Origin: Lachnospiraceae bacterium
Lineage (GTDB): Bacteria; Bacillota; Clostridia; Lachnospirales; Lachnospiraceae
Reading direction: 5' to 3'
NCBI GenBank assembly: GCA_017503735.1
Contig: JAFVSN010000038.1
Span: 100,121-164,120, forward strand
Length of the DNA stretch: 64,000 nt
Positions 1 through 7,873 of this stretch are shown here, piece after piece; the first letter of the stretch is position 1; each line of letters begins with the position of its first letter. Position numbers and translations under genes: made by a program. The notes under the pieces were generated by a model. It was not told the DNA's origin and searched no databases. It saw only the letters and a list, made by a program, of their open reading frames with translations.

Positions 1-361
1 CACTGTCCGTTCCTTCGAAGGCTGGATTACCGGAATCTGTGTCAACACCTACCGTGATTTGCTGCGGAAGCAAAAACGGTCTCCGGTATACAATCAATTT
101 TCCAGTACGGAAGAAAAAGACTTATTGCTTGAAAACGTGGCAGCCGAAACAAAGGAAGACTTTTCCGATTTACATACAGCCATCGACCACTTACCGGAAA
201 AGATGCGTACCACAGTTATTCTACATTATTTTCACGGTCTTGATGAAAAGAAAACCGCCGAGGCATTAAAAGTACCTGCCGGTACCGTCAAATCAAGACT
301 TCACCAGGCAAAAAAAATACTGCGAAAGGAGCTTACCTATGAATCAGATTTACAATTTTGA
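1..361 (+). CDS. ECF-type RNA polymerase sigma factor, 3' part (5' end outside window)
   Basis: The reading frame is already open at base 2 and ends at 361, giving about 119 residues that match regions 2.4 to 4 of an ECF sigma-70 factor. An arginine/lysine-rich segment (RDLLRKQKR) is followed by region 4: the first helix LPEKMRTTVILHYF, then the helix-turn-helix with KTAEALKVPAGTVKSRLHQAKK. Such factors direct RNA polymerase to a small stress or envelope regulon. The stop overlaps the start of the next gene by 23 bases, so the pair is translationally coupled. An anti-sigma factor often sits just downstream, and the next small membrane protein is the positional candidate. The class of ECF factor cannot be told without the N-terminus. 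Confidence 0.9.
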   Translation, partial: TVRSFEGWITGICVNTYRDLLRKQKRSPVYNQFSSTEEKDLLLENVAAETKEDFSDLHTAIDHLPEKMRTTVILHYFHGLDEKKTAEALKVPAGTVKSRLHQAKKILRKELTYESDLQF

Positions 362-614
362 CGAACACACTCCGCCTAGACTTACCGAGCGTATGTTACG
401 GGACGAACTGGAACGCAGAACCCTGCGTCGTCAGACAAGACTGCTTCGTATTGCTTCGCTCCTGGTATCCCTTTGTTTCCTGCTTTGCGGCATTCTGCTG
501 CTTCCGGATTACCCGGCACTAGCAATTGCCTGCCTCGCATTTGTACTGTTTTCTCTGATAGGCAACGGTATTATTAGTTTTGTTTTTTACAAATCCGGCA
601 CCGTTCCGGAATAG
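339..614 (+). CDS. Small two-helix membrane protein, possible anti-sigma partner
   Basis: This 91-residue protein has a charged N-terminal stretch rich in Arg and Glu (residues 10-35), then two hydrophobic segments at about 38-58 and 62-82, with a short tail. Its start lies inside the sigma factor gene (23-base overlap) and an AAGGAG sequence sits just upstream of the ATG, so it is co-translated with the sigma factor. The layout (cytosolic segment followed by membrane helices, directly behind an ECF sigma gene) is that of membrane-bound anti-sigma factors. No ZAS motif (HxxxCxxC) is visible, so that role is inferred from position only. It could instead be an unrelated small envelope protein. 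Confidence 0.7.
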   Translation: MNQIYNFDEHTPPRLTERMLRDELERRTLRRQTRLLRIASLLVSLCFLLCGILLLPDYPALAIACLAFVLFSLIGNGIISFVFYKSGTVPE

Positions 615-629
615 AAAGGATGGATCATT

Positions 630-1547
630 ATGGCGATTAGCTTAAATACACTTTCACTCATTACATTTTTACTGACAACGGTTCTCTCTATCACGCTACC
701 GGTTTTGGTAGGTATTTACGTGTATAAGGATGCACGCCGGCGCGGAATGAATGCCGTTCTCTGGGCGCTGCTTTCCGCTTTCGCTCCGGGCTTTGTGGGG
801 CTGATTATTTACTTACTCGTACGCACGGACTCCTCCCGCATCCGTTGTAAGTCCTGTAACAATCTTATCAAAGAAAGTTTTGCTGTCTGCCCTCATTGCG
901 GCACTTCCTTAAAGGAACATTGCCATACCTGCAACAACGTTTTGGAATCCGGTTGGGCAAACTGCCCGCAATGCGGAACCGAAATTCCGGAAGACCAAAA
1001 GACCCTTTTAAACATCATGCCGAAAAAGGACAAGGGCTTAAAGTGGTTGTTAATGGTTCTGATTGCTATTCCGGTTTTGTTACTTAGCATTCTGATTGCC
1101 TCCACCCAAATCCGTATCAAACAGCTTTCCGGCCTTCACTATTTCCAGCAGGGATATGCCACGGTGAAGGACGCTATCGCAGAGCATCCGTTCTTAAAAG
1201 GCTGGATTGCGGAATGTGATGCAAACGGGAAAGGCATCTATCAGTACCGCTACGAAGACGGCACCACCGACAAAAATACCTATCGCATCTTTATTTATCG
1301 CAACGATGGGTACACGTTGGAAAGAGCCACCGAAGAAAAAGGCGGACTTTTCGATACCAAAAACGAACTGCATCTTCACTACGGTTTCCATTACCACAAC
1401 CCGAGCGAGCCGATTTGGGATCACACAGGTTCGGAATCTGTACAAATCTACTATGACTATGCGATAAACTATTTCGAGTTTGAGGATGATGATTTTACGG
1501 TAATCCGCGCCTTCGACTGGCAGGGAAATGAAGTAGAGATAAAATAA
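630..1547 (+). CDS. Zinc-ribbon membrane protein of unknown function
   Basis: This 305-residue protein has two N-terminal membrane helices (about 12-32 and 43-63), then two zinc-ribbon modules: CKSC with CPHCG at about 74-91, and CHTC with CPQCG at about 98-117. A third membrane helix lies at about 140-158, followed by an external-looking domain rich in Tyr, Asp and Glu. The pattern of cytosolic zinc ribbon, transmembrane helix and exported C-terminal domain is common in Firmicute envelope-stress and sporulation-associated proteins without known activity. It starts 15 bases after the small membrane protein gene with an AAAGGA ribosome site, so it belongs to the sigma-factor operon and is a plausible regulon member. 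The C-terminal domain was not recognised. Confidence 0.85.
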   Translation: MAISLNTLSLITFLLTTVLSITLPVLVGIYVYKDARRRGMNAVLWALLSAFAPGFVGLIIYLLVRTDSSRIRCKSCNNLIKESFAVCPHCGTSLKEHCHTCNNVLESGWANCPQCGTEIPEDQKTLLNIMPKKDKGLKWLLMVLIAIPVLLLSILIASTQIRIKQLSGLHYFQQGYATVKDAIAEHPFLKGWIAECDANGKGIYQYRYEDGTTDKNTYRIFIYRNDGYTLERATEEKGGLFDTKNELHLHYGFHYHNPSEPIWDHTGSESVQIYYDYAINYFEFEDDDFTVIRAFDWQGNEVEIK

Positions 1548-1560
1548 CGCCTCTTAGAAT

Positions 1561-1601
1561 AAAAAAAGAGAACCGTTCCCCAGAGCGATTCTCTTTTTTT
1601 T
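1561..1601 (+). terminator. Bidirectional intrinsic terminator
   Basis: AAAAAGAGAA and TTCTCTTTTT arms flank a short loop, with a T-run on either strand. It lies between the convergent sigma-factor operon and the DUF3990 pair and can serve both. Confidence 0.8.
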
Positions 1602-1646
1602 CGTCATTCTTTCCTCATTATTTCCATTCGCGATACTGCCTCACTT

Positions 1647-2159
1647 CTATTTTTCATTGGCAGCTTTTCCTTCCTGCTCCGCTTTTCTTGCCCGTATCCG
1701 GCGTAAAATCTCCACGCCACGCTTAATCTGGTCCTCTTCCGTCAGGCCCTTGGCTTCCTTGATACGCTCAATCGCCTGCTCCGGGTCCAGAGAATGATAG
1801 GGATAATATAACTTTTCCAGTTCCTCCGGTTTCACGATACGGTAAAGCTGTTTACTGCTCATTCCGGAAATATATGCCCAATATCGGTAAAGATATCCGG
1901 TCCAGTACAGAGCCTCCCCGTCGAATTTTATCCGGCCGTAATCGGTAGGACCATACTGGGTCTCTATTTCAATCAATGCATCCCCTACATCCGTTGCTTC
2001 ATATAAAAACCCGTACTTATCCATACGCTCTGCCAAATCCGACAGCATAAAGCGTCTTAAAAACACTTTGGAACCGCACTGCGTTTTCCGAAGAGATTCT
2101 TCAAACAGTTCCCCTTGAAATTTGCACATCTGCAATCCGTAATGGTCCATCTCTCTCAT
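1647..2159 (-). CDS. Partner protein of the DUF3990 gene (putative antitoxin-like)
   Basis: This 170-residue soluble protein has an aromatic-rich middle (YWTGYLYRYWAYISG) and a charged C-terminal tail with the motif YYPYHSLDPEQAIERI. No catalytic motif of a known family was recognised. It overlaps the upstream HTH-DUF3990 gene by four bases (ATGA arrangement), so both are made from one mRNA. I recall homologues of this protein being found beside DUF3990 proteins in Lachnospiraceae, which suggests a conserved two-component module. Which member would be the toxin is not established here. Since the upstream protein carries both a DNA-binding domain and an ADP-ribosyltransferase-like domain, this partner may be the substrate or the neutralising component. 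Confidence 0.75.
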   Translation of the reverse strand: MREMDHYGLQMCKFQGELFEESLRKTQCGSKVFLRRFMLSDLAERMDKYGFLYEATDVGDALIEIETQYGPTDYGRIKFDGEALYWTGYLYRYWAYISGMSSKQLYRIVKPEELEKLYYPYHSLDPEQAIERIKEAKGLTEEDQIKRGVEILRRIRARKAEQEGKAANEK

Positions 2160-3010
2160 TGTAAAATCTCCTCTATATACTTTCCTGTATCTCTGTACTG
2201 TCTGCGCGCCACTTTTACCTTATCCCGGTTCATCTCATAGCTTGCCTGTCTGGAAAACAAATAGAACTCCTTTTCTTCTCTCGTAAGAAAACACCGTTCC
2301 AAAAGTTCCACCTGTTGCAATGCCTTATCCGTCACAAACACATACTGCTTGCCGAGGTTCGTTGCAGACAAACAATGCCTGCACTGCTCGTCCGTAATCT
2401 CACCATCAATAAACTGATCGATAATCTCAAACATTCGATTGTCCGCGATAGGGGCTACGATATAATCCACACCTTCCACCTGCTTTGTAAGCGTCCTTAT
2501 CACCTCAGAGCCCGCATACTCCCCGAGACGTTCCCTGAAATACGCGATCATCAGCATCCAGTCCCGGCTCACGCCAAACTCCTTCCCTTTTAATCCTGCA
2601 CCATCAAAGGTAAGCATATATAAGGACGAATTCGGATAAGTCGCAACAAACATCGCTGACTGTTCCAAGCTCTCCCCGCAATAAAAACCCGGTCCGAAAT
2701 CATTCCTTCGTTTACTGCAATCCGCACGAAGCTCTCCTTCTATCTTCGTCTTGGCACCATGAAACAGAAGCACCGACCGAGGCTCCGTTTCCTCTCTGTA
2801 CAACTGCTCCTTAATCAGATTCAGCCGAATCCCCTTACGGAAAGTATACTCATAAAAGGAAGCAATATTCTTTTCGCTGATTTCCTTTTTGCCGGAAAGC
2901 CAATTATTCACCGTCATACGGGAAACTCCCAGTTCCGCTGCAAAGGCATCCATAGAAAGCCCCGTAAGTTCCAACACAATCTCCAAATCCTGTACAAATT
3001 TAAATTCCAT
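2156..3010 (-). CDS. HTH plus DUF3990 protein (toxin-antitoxin-like)
   Basis: The protein has 284 residues. Residues about 1-60 form a lambda-repressor-type helix-turn-helix (FAAELGVSRMTVNNWLSGK). Residues about 75-230 match the DUF3990 family, with the opening LLFHGAKTKIEG, the RNDFGPGFYCGESLEQS motif and a later YIVAPIADNRMFEII segment. DUF3990 has been placed by others near ADP-ribosyltransferase-like folds and is often found with small companion genes. The HTH probably represses its own promoter, which is flanked by repeated AAACTTRTTTGT sequences. The GGAGGTGGG ribosome site lies just before the ATG. Enzyme activity is inferred from family resemblance only. Confidence 0.85.
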   Translation of the reverse strand: MEFKFVQDLEIVLELTGLSMDAFAAELGVSRMTVNNWLSGKKEISEKNIASFYEYTFRKGIRLNLIKEQLYREETEPRSVLLFHGAKTKIEGELRADCSKRRNDFGPGFYCGESLEQSAMFVATYPNSSLYMLTFDGAGLKGKEFGVSRDWMLMIAYFRERLGEYAGSEVIRTLTKQVEGVDYIVAPIADNRMFEIIDQFIDGEITDEQCRHCLSATNLGKQYVFVTDKALQQVELLERCFLTREEKEFYLFSRQASYEMNRDKVKVARRQYRDTGKYIEEILQ

Positions 3011-3021
3011 ATCCCACCTCC

Positions 3022-3121
3022 ATAAACTTATTTGTAAACTTTTATACTTTATATTTTACTTTGAATTTTCTTTTTTGTCAACAAACTTGTTTGTAAACTT
3101 TAATACAAATAAGTTTATTAC
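3022..3121. repeat. Operator-like repeats flanking the DUF3990 promoter
   Basis: The word AAACTTRTTTGT occurs at 3024-3035 and 3083-3094 on the plus strand and again inverted at 3105-3118. The first two copies continue into TAAACTTT. One copy lies downstream of the -10 and the others just upstream of the -35, as expected for autoregulation by the HTH domain of the adjacent protein. Binding is inferred. Confidence 0.65.
3053..3081 (-). promoter_or_regulatory. Consensus promoter of the DUF3990 pair
   Basis: On the minus strand TTGACA (3076-3081) and TAAAAT (3053-3058) are separated by exactly 17 bases. The start codon lies about 43 bases downstream of the -10. Confidence 0.8.
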
Positions 3122-3151
3122 AAAGCAAAGAGTTCTGTTTGCCTGCACGCA

Positions 3152-3195
3152 AAAAATGTCCGCCTGGAAAGCCACGCTCTCCGACGGACATTTTT
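3152..3195 (-). terminator. Terminator downstream of asd
   Basis: AAAATGTCCG and CGGACATTTT arms with A/T runs on both sides. It lies 37 bases past the asd stop on the minus strand and could also stop plus-strand readthrough. Confidence 0.75.
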
Positions 3196-3231
3196 ATACT
3201 CACTTTATCAATTCGAACATTGTCAACTCAA

Positions 3232-4314
3232 TTACTTCGCTTCAATATATCCCTGTGCCTTCAAAAGCTCTGCACAAAGCACTGCGCCGCCGGCTGCACC
3301 ACGAACGGTGTTGTGGGAAAGTCCTACGAACTTCCAGTCATATACGGAATCCTCACGGATTCTGCCGACAGAAACGCCCATGCCGTTCTCGTAATCTACG
3401 TCAAGCTTAACCTGCGGACGATTGTCTTCCTCAAGGTACTGAATGAACTGCTTCGGTGCACTCGGAAGTTCAAGCTCCTGCGGAACACCCTTGAAGTTAA
3501 CAAGCTTCTCAATGAGCTGCTCCTTGGTTGCCTTCTTTCTGAACTTTACGAATACCGCAGCGGTATGACCGTTTAATACCGGTACACGGATACACTGACA
3601 GGTGATTACCGGAGAGGTTGCCGGCACGATAACGCCGTCCTTAATCTCACCCCAGATACGAAGCGGCTCCTTCTCACTCTTTTCTTCCTCACCGCCGATG
3701 TACGGGATGATGTTCTCTACCATTTCCGGCCAATCCTTGAAGGTCTTGCCTGCGCCGGAGATTGCCTGGTAGGTGGTAGCCACTACTTCGTACGGTTCGA
3801 ATTCTGCCCAAGCGGTAAGTACCGGAGCGTAGCTCTGAATGGAGCAGTTCGGCTTTACAGCCACAAAGCCTCTCTTGGTGCCGAGACGCTTCTTCTGGAA
3901 ATCGATCACCTTCATGTGGTCCGGATTGATTTCCGGTACTACCATCGGAACGTCCGGAGTCCAACGATGTGCACTGTTATTGGAAACAACCGGGGTCTCG
4001 GTCTTAGCGTAAGCTTCCTCGATTGCCTTAATCTCATCCTTTGTCATATCTACTGCACTGAATACGAAGTCAACGGTTGCAGCAACTGCTTCTACTTCGT
4101 TTACGTTCTTCACGATTAATTTCTTTACTGCTTCCGGCATCGGAGTAGTCATCTTCCAACGATCGCCTACTGCCTCTTCGTAGGTCTTACCTGCGCTACG
4201 CGGGCTTGCAGCCACCGTCACTACCTCGAACCACGGATGGTTTTCAAGGAGTGCAATAAATCTCTGTCCTACCATACCGGTTGCACCTAAAATTCCGACT
4301 CTTAACTTTGCCAT
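3232..4314 (-). CDS. asd: Aspartate-semialdehyde dehydrogenase
   Basis: This enzyme reduces L-aspartyl-4-phosphate with NADPH to aspartate semialdehyde, the branch point to lysine/diaminopimelate, threonine and methionine. The 360-residue length and sequence match the branch typified by archaeal and fungal enzymes (TIGR00978-like), not the shorter E. coli type. The dinucleotide-binding motif GILGATGMVGQRF starts at residue 8, the nucleophile is Cys157 in KPNCSIQ, and a basic/His catalytic region RVPVLNGHTA lies near 250. The GGAGGT ribosome site precedes the ATG. It is transcribed alone from a consensus promoter with a leader of about 110 bases and followed by an intrinsic terminator. Confidence 0.96.
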   Translation of the reverse strand: MAKLRVGILGATGMVGQRFIALLENHPWFEVVTVAASPRSAGKTYEEAVGDRWKMTTPMPEAVKKLIVKNVNEVEAVAATVDFVFSAVDMTKDEIKAIEEAYAKTETPVVSNNSAHRWTPDVPMVVPEINPDHMKVIDFQKKRLGTKRGFVAVKPNCSIQSYAPVLTAWAEFEPYEVVATTYQAISGAGKTFKDWPEMVENIIPYIGGEEEKSEKEPLRIWGEIKDGVIVPATSPVITCQCIRVPVLNGHTAAVFVKFRKKATKEQLIEKLVNFKGVPQELELPSAPKQFIQYLEEDNRPQVKLDVDYENGMGVSVGRIREDSVYDWKFVGLSHNTVRGAAGGAVLCAELLKAQGYIEAK

Positions 4315-4373
4315 AATAATCTACCTCCATCTTTCAACCAAGCTTCATATTTCTTCTTATGCGCCTCGGTCAT
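4302..4373 (-). CDS. Possible 23-residue leader ORF overlapping the asd start
   Basis: In the asd leader an ATG at 4373 opens a 23-codon frame (MTEAHKKKYEAWLKDGGRLL and three more residues) that runs through the asd ribosome site and stops 13 bases inside asd in another frame. It has four lysine codons, three of them consecutive, which is notable for a gene of the lysine/diaminopimelate route. The upstream ribosome site is weak. It may be a regulatory upstream ORF or only a chance frame. Confidence 0.3.
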   Translation of the reverse strand: MTEAHKKKYEAWLKDGGRLLWQS

Positions 4374-4431
4374 TTTTTCTACTTACGGTCGCGTCTTGGT
4401 GTTTTTCTCTCGCGAACATTTGTCTTTCGCT

Positions 4432-4460
4432 ATCATACACTCTTTTTAAGGAATTGTCAA
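4432..4460 (-). promoter_or_regulatory. Promoter of asd
   Basis: On the minus strand TTGACA (4455-4460) and TATGAT (4432-4437) are spaced by 17 bases, followed by a leader of about 110 bases before asd. Confidence 0.8.
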
Positions 4461-4546
4461 CACCCAATTTAAAATATTTTTTATTTTTGTCATATTGTCT
4501 AGTTTTCCGTCATGTTTCTATTATAAATTCCCCAATTTAACGATAC

Positions 4547-5533
4547 TTACTCCTCGCATTCTCTCACGTAATTCTCCAACAATTCCGAAAGCTCCGCCAT
4601 GGTTTCCACCGCATTCACTTTTACCCGGAGCTTTGCCGAATTCGGATATCCTGTGGTATACCAGGCCACATGCTTCCGCATTTCCCGCATACCGAGGTAC
4701 TCTCCCTTAAACTCCAGCTGCAGTTTTGCATGACGCAAAATGGTTTCGATCAACTCTGACATCGGTGGCTTCGAAAGCAGTTCCCCGGTTTCCAAATAGT
4801 GATTTACCCGGTGAAATAACCATGGATCTCCCTGAACTCCGCGGGCTAACATCAACCCGTCGCAACCGGTGGTATCTAACATTCTCTTCGCATCCTCCGG
4901 GGTAAAAATGTCGCCGTTTCCGATAACCGGAATCTTTACCGTCTCTTTTACCTGCCGTATAATATTCCAATCTGCCTTCCCGCTGTAATACTGTTCTCTG
5001 GTACGTCCGTGAACCGCAATGGCAGCAGCACCGCACGCCTCGGCAATCCGTGCCATCTCCGGAGCATTGGCTTCCTCTTTTCCGAAGCCCTTTCGAATTT
5101 TCACTGTTACCGGCTTTTGAATTGCCTTTGCAACAGCTTCAATAATACGTCCTGCTTTTGCCGGGTCTTTCATCAATGCGGAACCTTCTCCGTTGTTTAC
5201 CACCTTCGGCACCGGGCATCCCATATTGATGTCCAAAATATCAAACGGCAGTTCCTCAATCCGTTTTGCCACCTCGCTCATAATCTGTGCATCTTCTCCG
5301 AACAACTGTAACGCCACCGGGCGCTCCGTATCTGCGGTTTCCAGCATACTCTTTGTGTTTTTATTGTTATACAGGATTCCTTTTGCACTAACCATTTCCG
5401 TGTAAATCAGACCGGCACCCTGCTCCTTGCAAAGACAACGAAAAGGCAGGTCTGTCACACCTGCCATAGGACCCAGGGCCAAAATCCCATCTACTTTTAC
5501 TGTTCCGATCTGTAAGCTTCTGTTTTCCTTCAT
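4547..5533 (-). CDS. dus: tRNA-dihydrouridine synthase
   Basis: This FMN enzyme reduces uridine to dihydrouridine in the D-loop of tRNA using NADPH. The 328-residue protein shows the Dus signature: LGPMAGVTDLPFR at the N-terminus (FMN phosphate and substrate loop), the central DINMGCPVPKV motif with the catalytic Cys, PVTVKIRKGF and AIAVHGRTREQYYSG, then VIGNGDIFTPEDA and DGLMLARGVQGDPW near the C-terminus. The ATG at 5533 (MKENRS) was chosen over an upstream TTG at 5593 that lacks a ribosome site and would add 20 low-complexity residues. It lies about 100 bases after coaX, an arrangement common in Firmicutes, so the two may share a transcript. Confidence 0.95.
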   Translation of the reverse strand: MKENRSLQIGTVKVDGILALGPMAGVTDLPFRCLCKEQGAGLIYTEMVSAKGILYNNKNTKSMLETADTERPVALQLFGEDAQIMSEVAKRIEELPFDILDINMGCPVPKVVNNGEGSALMKDPAKAGRIIEAVAKAIQKPVTVKIRKGFGKEEANAPEMARIAEACGAAAIAVHGRTREQYYSGKADWNIIRQVKETVKIPVIGNGDIFTPEDAKRMLDTTGCDGLMLARGVQGDPWLFHRVNHYLETGELLSKPPMSELIETILRHAKLQLEFKGEYLGMREMRKHVAWYTTGYPNSAKLRVKVNAVETMAELSELLENYVRECEE

Positions 5534-5635
5534 CTCTCTTCTGCCTCTCTCACGTTGCCCCCGACTGACCTTTCTCCAATCATCCCCGTGCAAAGCAACA
5601 TCATATTCTTCGGCACTTCGTCAACTTGTCAAGCA

Positions 5636-6412
5636 TCATTTCTGCCCTTTGTTCCGGCGATAAATCAAATACAAGCCTTTCATGGTAAGCATCGGGTCAT
5701 ATTCGTCGATACAATCGGTCTCCTCTGCTATAATACGCCCAAGACCGCCCGTTGCCACTACTTTCACATCTGAATATCCGGATTCTTCAATCATCTTCTT
5801 TACAATATATTCCGTCTGGCCGATGGTACCGTACACAAGTCCTGCCTGCATACTGGTTATAGTTTCCTTTGCCAAAATAGACTCCGGCTTTTTAATCTCA
5901 ATCTTCGGAAGCTTTGCCGCTTCGTTCCAAAGAGCATTGGCAGAAATCGCAATGCCCGGGCTGGTTACACCCGAAACAAACTCACCCTCACCGTTTACCA
6001 AGTCGTAAGTAGTTGCCGTGCCGTAATCGATGACCAATACCGGTCCGCCGTACAGCTCATACCCCGCAACCGCATCCACCACACGATCCGCGCCGATTTC
6101 CTTCGGATTGGCGGTTACGATACGAAGACCTGTTTTTGTCCCTGCGCCCACAATCATGGGCTTACAGCCGAAATACTTCACCATGGAATTGGTCAGGGAA
6201 TGCATCACATCCGGCACCACCGACGCAATAATTGCGTCCGTGATTTGTTCTTTTCTCACCCCGCGGTTTTCCACCAGACCGCAAAACATCAAACCGTATT
6301 CGTCCGAAGTACGCTTCTCTTTCGTCGTCATACGAAAGGTCGTTATCAATTCTTCTCCGTCAAAAATCCCACAAGTGAAATTCGTATTCCCCACATCAAT
6401 GGCAAGTAACAT
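5636..6412 (-). CDS. coaX: Type III pantothenate kinase
   Basis: CoaX phosphorylates pantothenate, the first step of coenzyme A synthesis, and belongs to the ASKHA fold. The 258-residue protein begins [17 protein letters not shown], with the nucleotide-binding loop DVGNTN. It continues with the [11 protein letters not shown] motif (catalytic Asp), [13 protein letters not shown], and a [14 protein letters not shown] segment. The ATG at 6412 is used because an AAAGGAG ribosome site lies 8 bases upstream and the motif starts at residue 6; an in-frame upstream extension to 6469 has no support. It is upstream of dus on the same strand. Confidence 0.95.
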   Translation of the reverse strand: MLLAIDVGNTNFTCGIFDGEELITTFRMTTKEKRTSDEYGLMFCGLVENRGVRKEQITDAIIASVVPDVMHSLTNSMVKYFGCKPMIVGAGTKTGLRIVTANPKEIGADRVVDAVAGYELYGGPVLVIDYGTATTYDLVNGEGEFVSGVTSPGIAISANALWNEAAKLPKIEIKKPESILAKETITSMQAGLVYGTIGQTEYIVKKMIEESGYSDVKVVATGGLGRIIAEETDCIDEYDPMLTMKGLYLIYRRNKGQK

Positions 6413-6529
6413 CTGTTTTCTCCTTTCCGCTTTCCGGCAAACACTTCCGTCTCCGGCAAAGTAATACATTCGCCCTCACATACACAAGGGCGAGGAATGA
6501 CAAAACATCATCCCTCGCACCGTTATTCC

Positions 6530-6883
6530 TTAATATCCCGGAACGATTAATTTCCCCGGGTCTTCTCCCAAAAAGAACACTTTAAAGTACAACTCCAAAG
6601 ATTCCAATAATTCTTTTTTGTCTTCCTGCAGCTTCTTTATCAAAAGGACACTGCCGATTTCATCGTACAGCAAATCGCCTTCATCCGCATTGACTTCAAA
6701 TACCAGCGTTCCATCCTCCTCAAACACAAGAGAAAGAATACCGCCCACATCCTCCGTATAAAGAACGCACATAATTTTCAATTCATCCTTAATCGTCTTC
6801 GGAAGTCCTTCAAAGTCCTCGTTTAAATAATACTTCTGCTCATAGGCATTGCTGACACACAGCACCACTCGTCCCTCGTACAT
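6530..6883 (-). CDS. DUF6145-like small protein
   Basis: This 117-residue acidic protein has a conserved-looking N-terminus (VVLCVSNAYEQKYYLNEDFE), a central MCVLYTEDVGGILSL segment, and a helix KKLQEDKKELLESLELYFKVFFLG near the end. I recall similar Lachnospiraceae proteins being called DUF6145; no function is known. There is no signal peptide or membrane helix. It starts 15 bases downstream of the LiaF-like gene, so the two are probably co-transcribed. Confidence 0.7.
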   Translation of the reverse strand: MYEGRVVLCVSNAYEQKYYLNEDFEGLPKTIKDELKIMCVLYTEDVGGILSLVFEEDGTLVFEVNADEGDLLYDEIGSVLLIKKLQEDKKELLESLELYFKVFFLGEDPGKLIVPGY

Positions 6884-6898
6884 AAAAGCCTCCGCTTC

Positions 6899-7765
6899 TT
6901 ACTTTACTTCCACGCCGCCGAACAAACAAGTTCCCTTGATAAATACCGTAGGTGTGTTCTCATCCGCACCCAGCGGTGTCCTTGTCCCGTTTTCCACGCC
7001 GCCGAGAATCGGGGAAACATCCACAACCACCCGGACATTAGACGGCATTAAAATATCGATTCCGCCGAATACCGCTTTTACATCAATGGTTACATTTTTC
7101 TGTATTACGGCATTCTTTAAATTCAAGTCAATTCCGCCGAACAATGCGGAAAGATCCGCTCCGGTAAAAACGGAATTGTCTACCCGGATTTCTCTTCCGG
7201 AAAACACCGCCGAGCATACGACTTTATCCATATCACCGGCATTCTCATAGGTCTCGTGATGGGTTTCGAAGAATCCCTCGGACTCATCGTTCACACCTTC
7301 CGCCTCCCGGTACACCGCATCCTCTACAACCTCGGCATCCGTCACATGTACCACGCCGGATTGCACTGTAGTATCTGCCGCCACCCGTTCTCCGCGATCA
7401 AACCGGTCCGTATAAACATGATCATCTCCCGACTTCTCTTTTTTACTCTTCGGAAGCATCAGATTCACACCGATCAGAACACAAATTGCTGCTGCCAAAA
7501 GTGCCCACAACCGTTCTCCGTTTAACACATCCTGTGCCATAAGCAGTAAAAACAAACCGATGGCAATTCCGATTAAATTTCCGACTTTTCCGCCGTTCCT
7601 ACCGAACAAACCGCAAAAACACGGAATGATAATAAACAACGTCCACCAGCCGTCAAAGAAAATCGTGAACCCGTCAATGAAACCAAGTACCTTTGCCAAA
7701 TATCCGGCACCGATTACCAAAAAAAGCAATCCTAAAATAATGCCGGTTGAATTATTTTTCTTCAT
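6899..7765 (-). CDS. LiaF-like membrane protein
   Basis: The 288-residue protein has an N-terminal membrane part with about four short hydrophobic segments (residues 8-100: IILGLLFLVIGAGYLAKVLG, WWTLFIIIPCFCGLF, IGIAIGLFLLLMA and a fourth). A charged linker follows, then a beta-rich C-terminal domain (about 185-288) with the repeated FGGID/LGGVE motif of LiaF C-terminal and related adhesin-like repeat domains. LiaF in Bacillus restrains the LiaRS envelope-stress system. No liaR/liaS pair is adjacent here, so a role as stress modulator is only inferred. The ATG at 7765 fits the AGAGG site better than the ATG six bases upstream. Confidence 0.8.
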   Translation of the reverse strand: MKKNNSTGIILGLLFLVIGAGYLAKVLGFIDGFTIFFDGWWTLFIIIPCFCGLFGRNGGKVGNLIGIAIGLFLLLMAQDVLNGERLWALLAAAICVLIGVNLMLPKSKKEKSGDDHVYTDRFDRGERVAADTTVQSGVVHVTDAEVVEDAVYREAEGVNDESEGFFETHHETYENAGDMDKVVCSAVFSGREIRVDNSVFTGADLSALFGGIDLNLKNAVIQKNVTIDVKAVFGGIDILMPSNVRVVVDVSPILGGVENGTRTPLGADENTPTVFIKGTCLFGGVEVK

Positions 7766-7805
7766 ACCCATTACCTCTCTTTATAACGTTTTTGTTTCTG
7801 TCTCT

Positions 7806-7834
7806 ATCATACAAGAGGTTTGGTCAAAAATCAA
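7806..7834 (-). promoter_or_regulatory. Possible promoter of the LiaF-like gene
   Basis: On the minus strand TTGATT (7829-7834) and TATGAT (7806-7811) are 17 bases apart, about 40 bases before the start codon. Confidence 0.45.
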
Positions 7835-7873
7835 ATTAGAAAATGATTAGATTTCTTAGAAATCCCTGCGATA

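Noticed and set aside
6471-6492. Small hairpin CGCCCT/AGGGCG between coaX and the DUF6145-like gene, overlapping a second GCGAGG/CCTCGC hairpin
   Set aside because: No T-run and no link to a known element; recorded only as a minor secondary structure.
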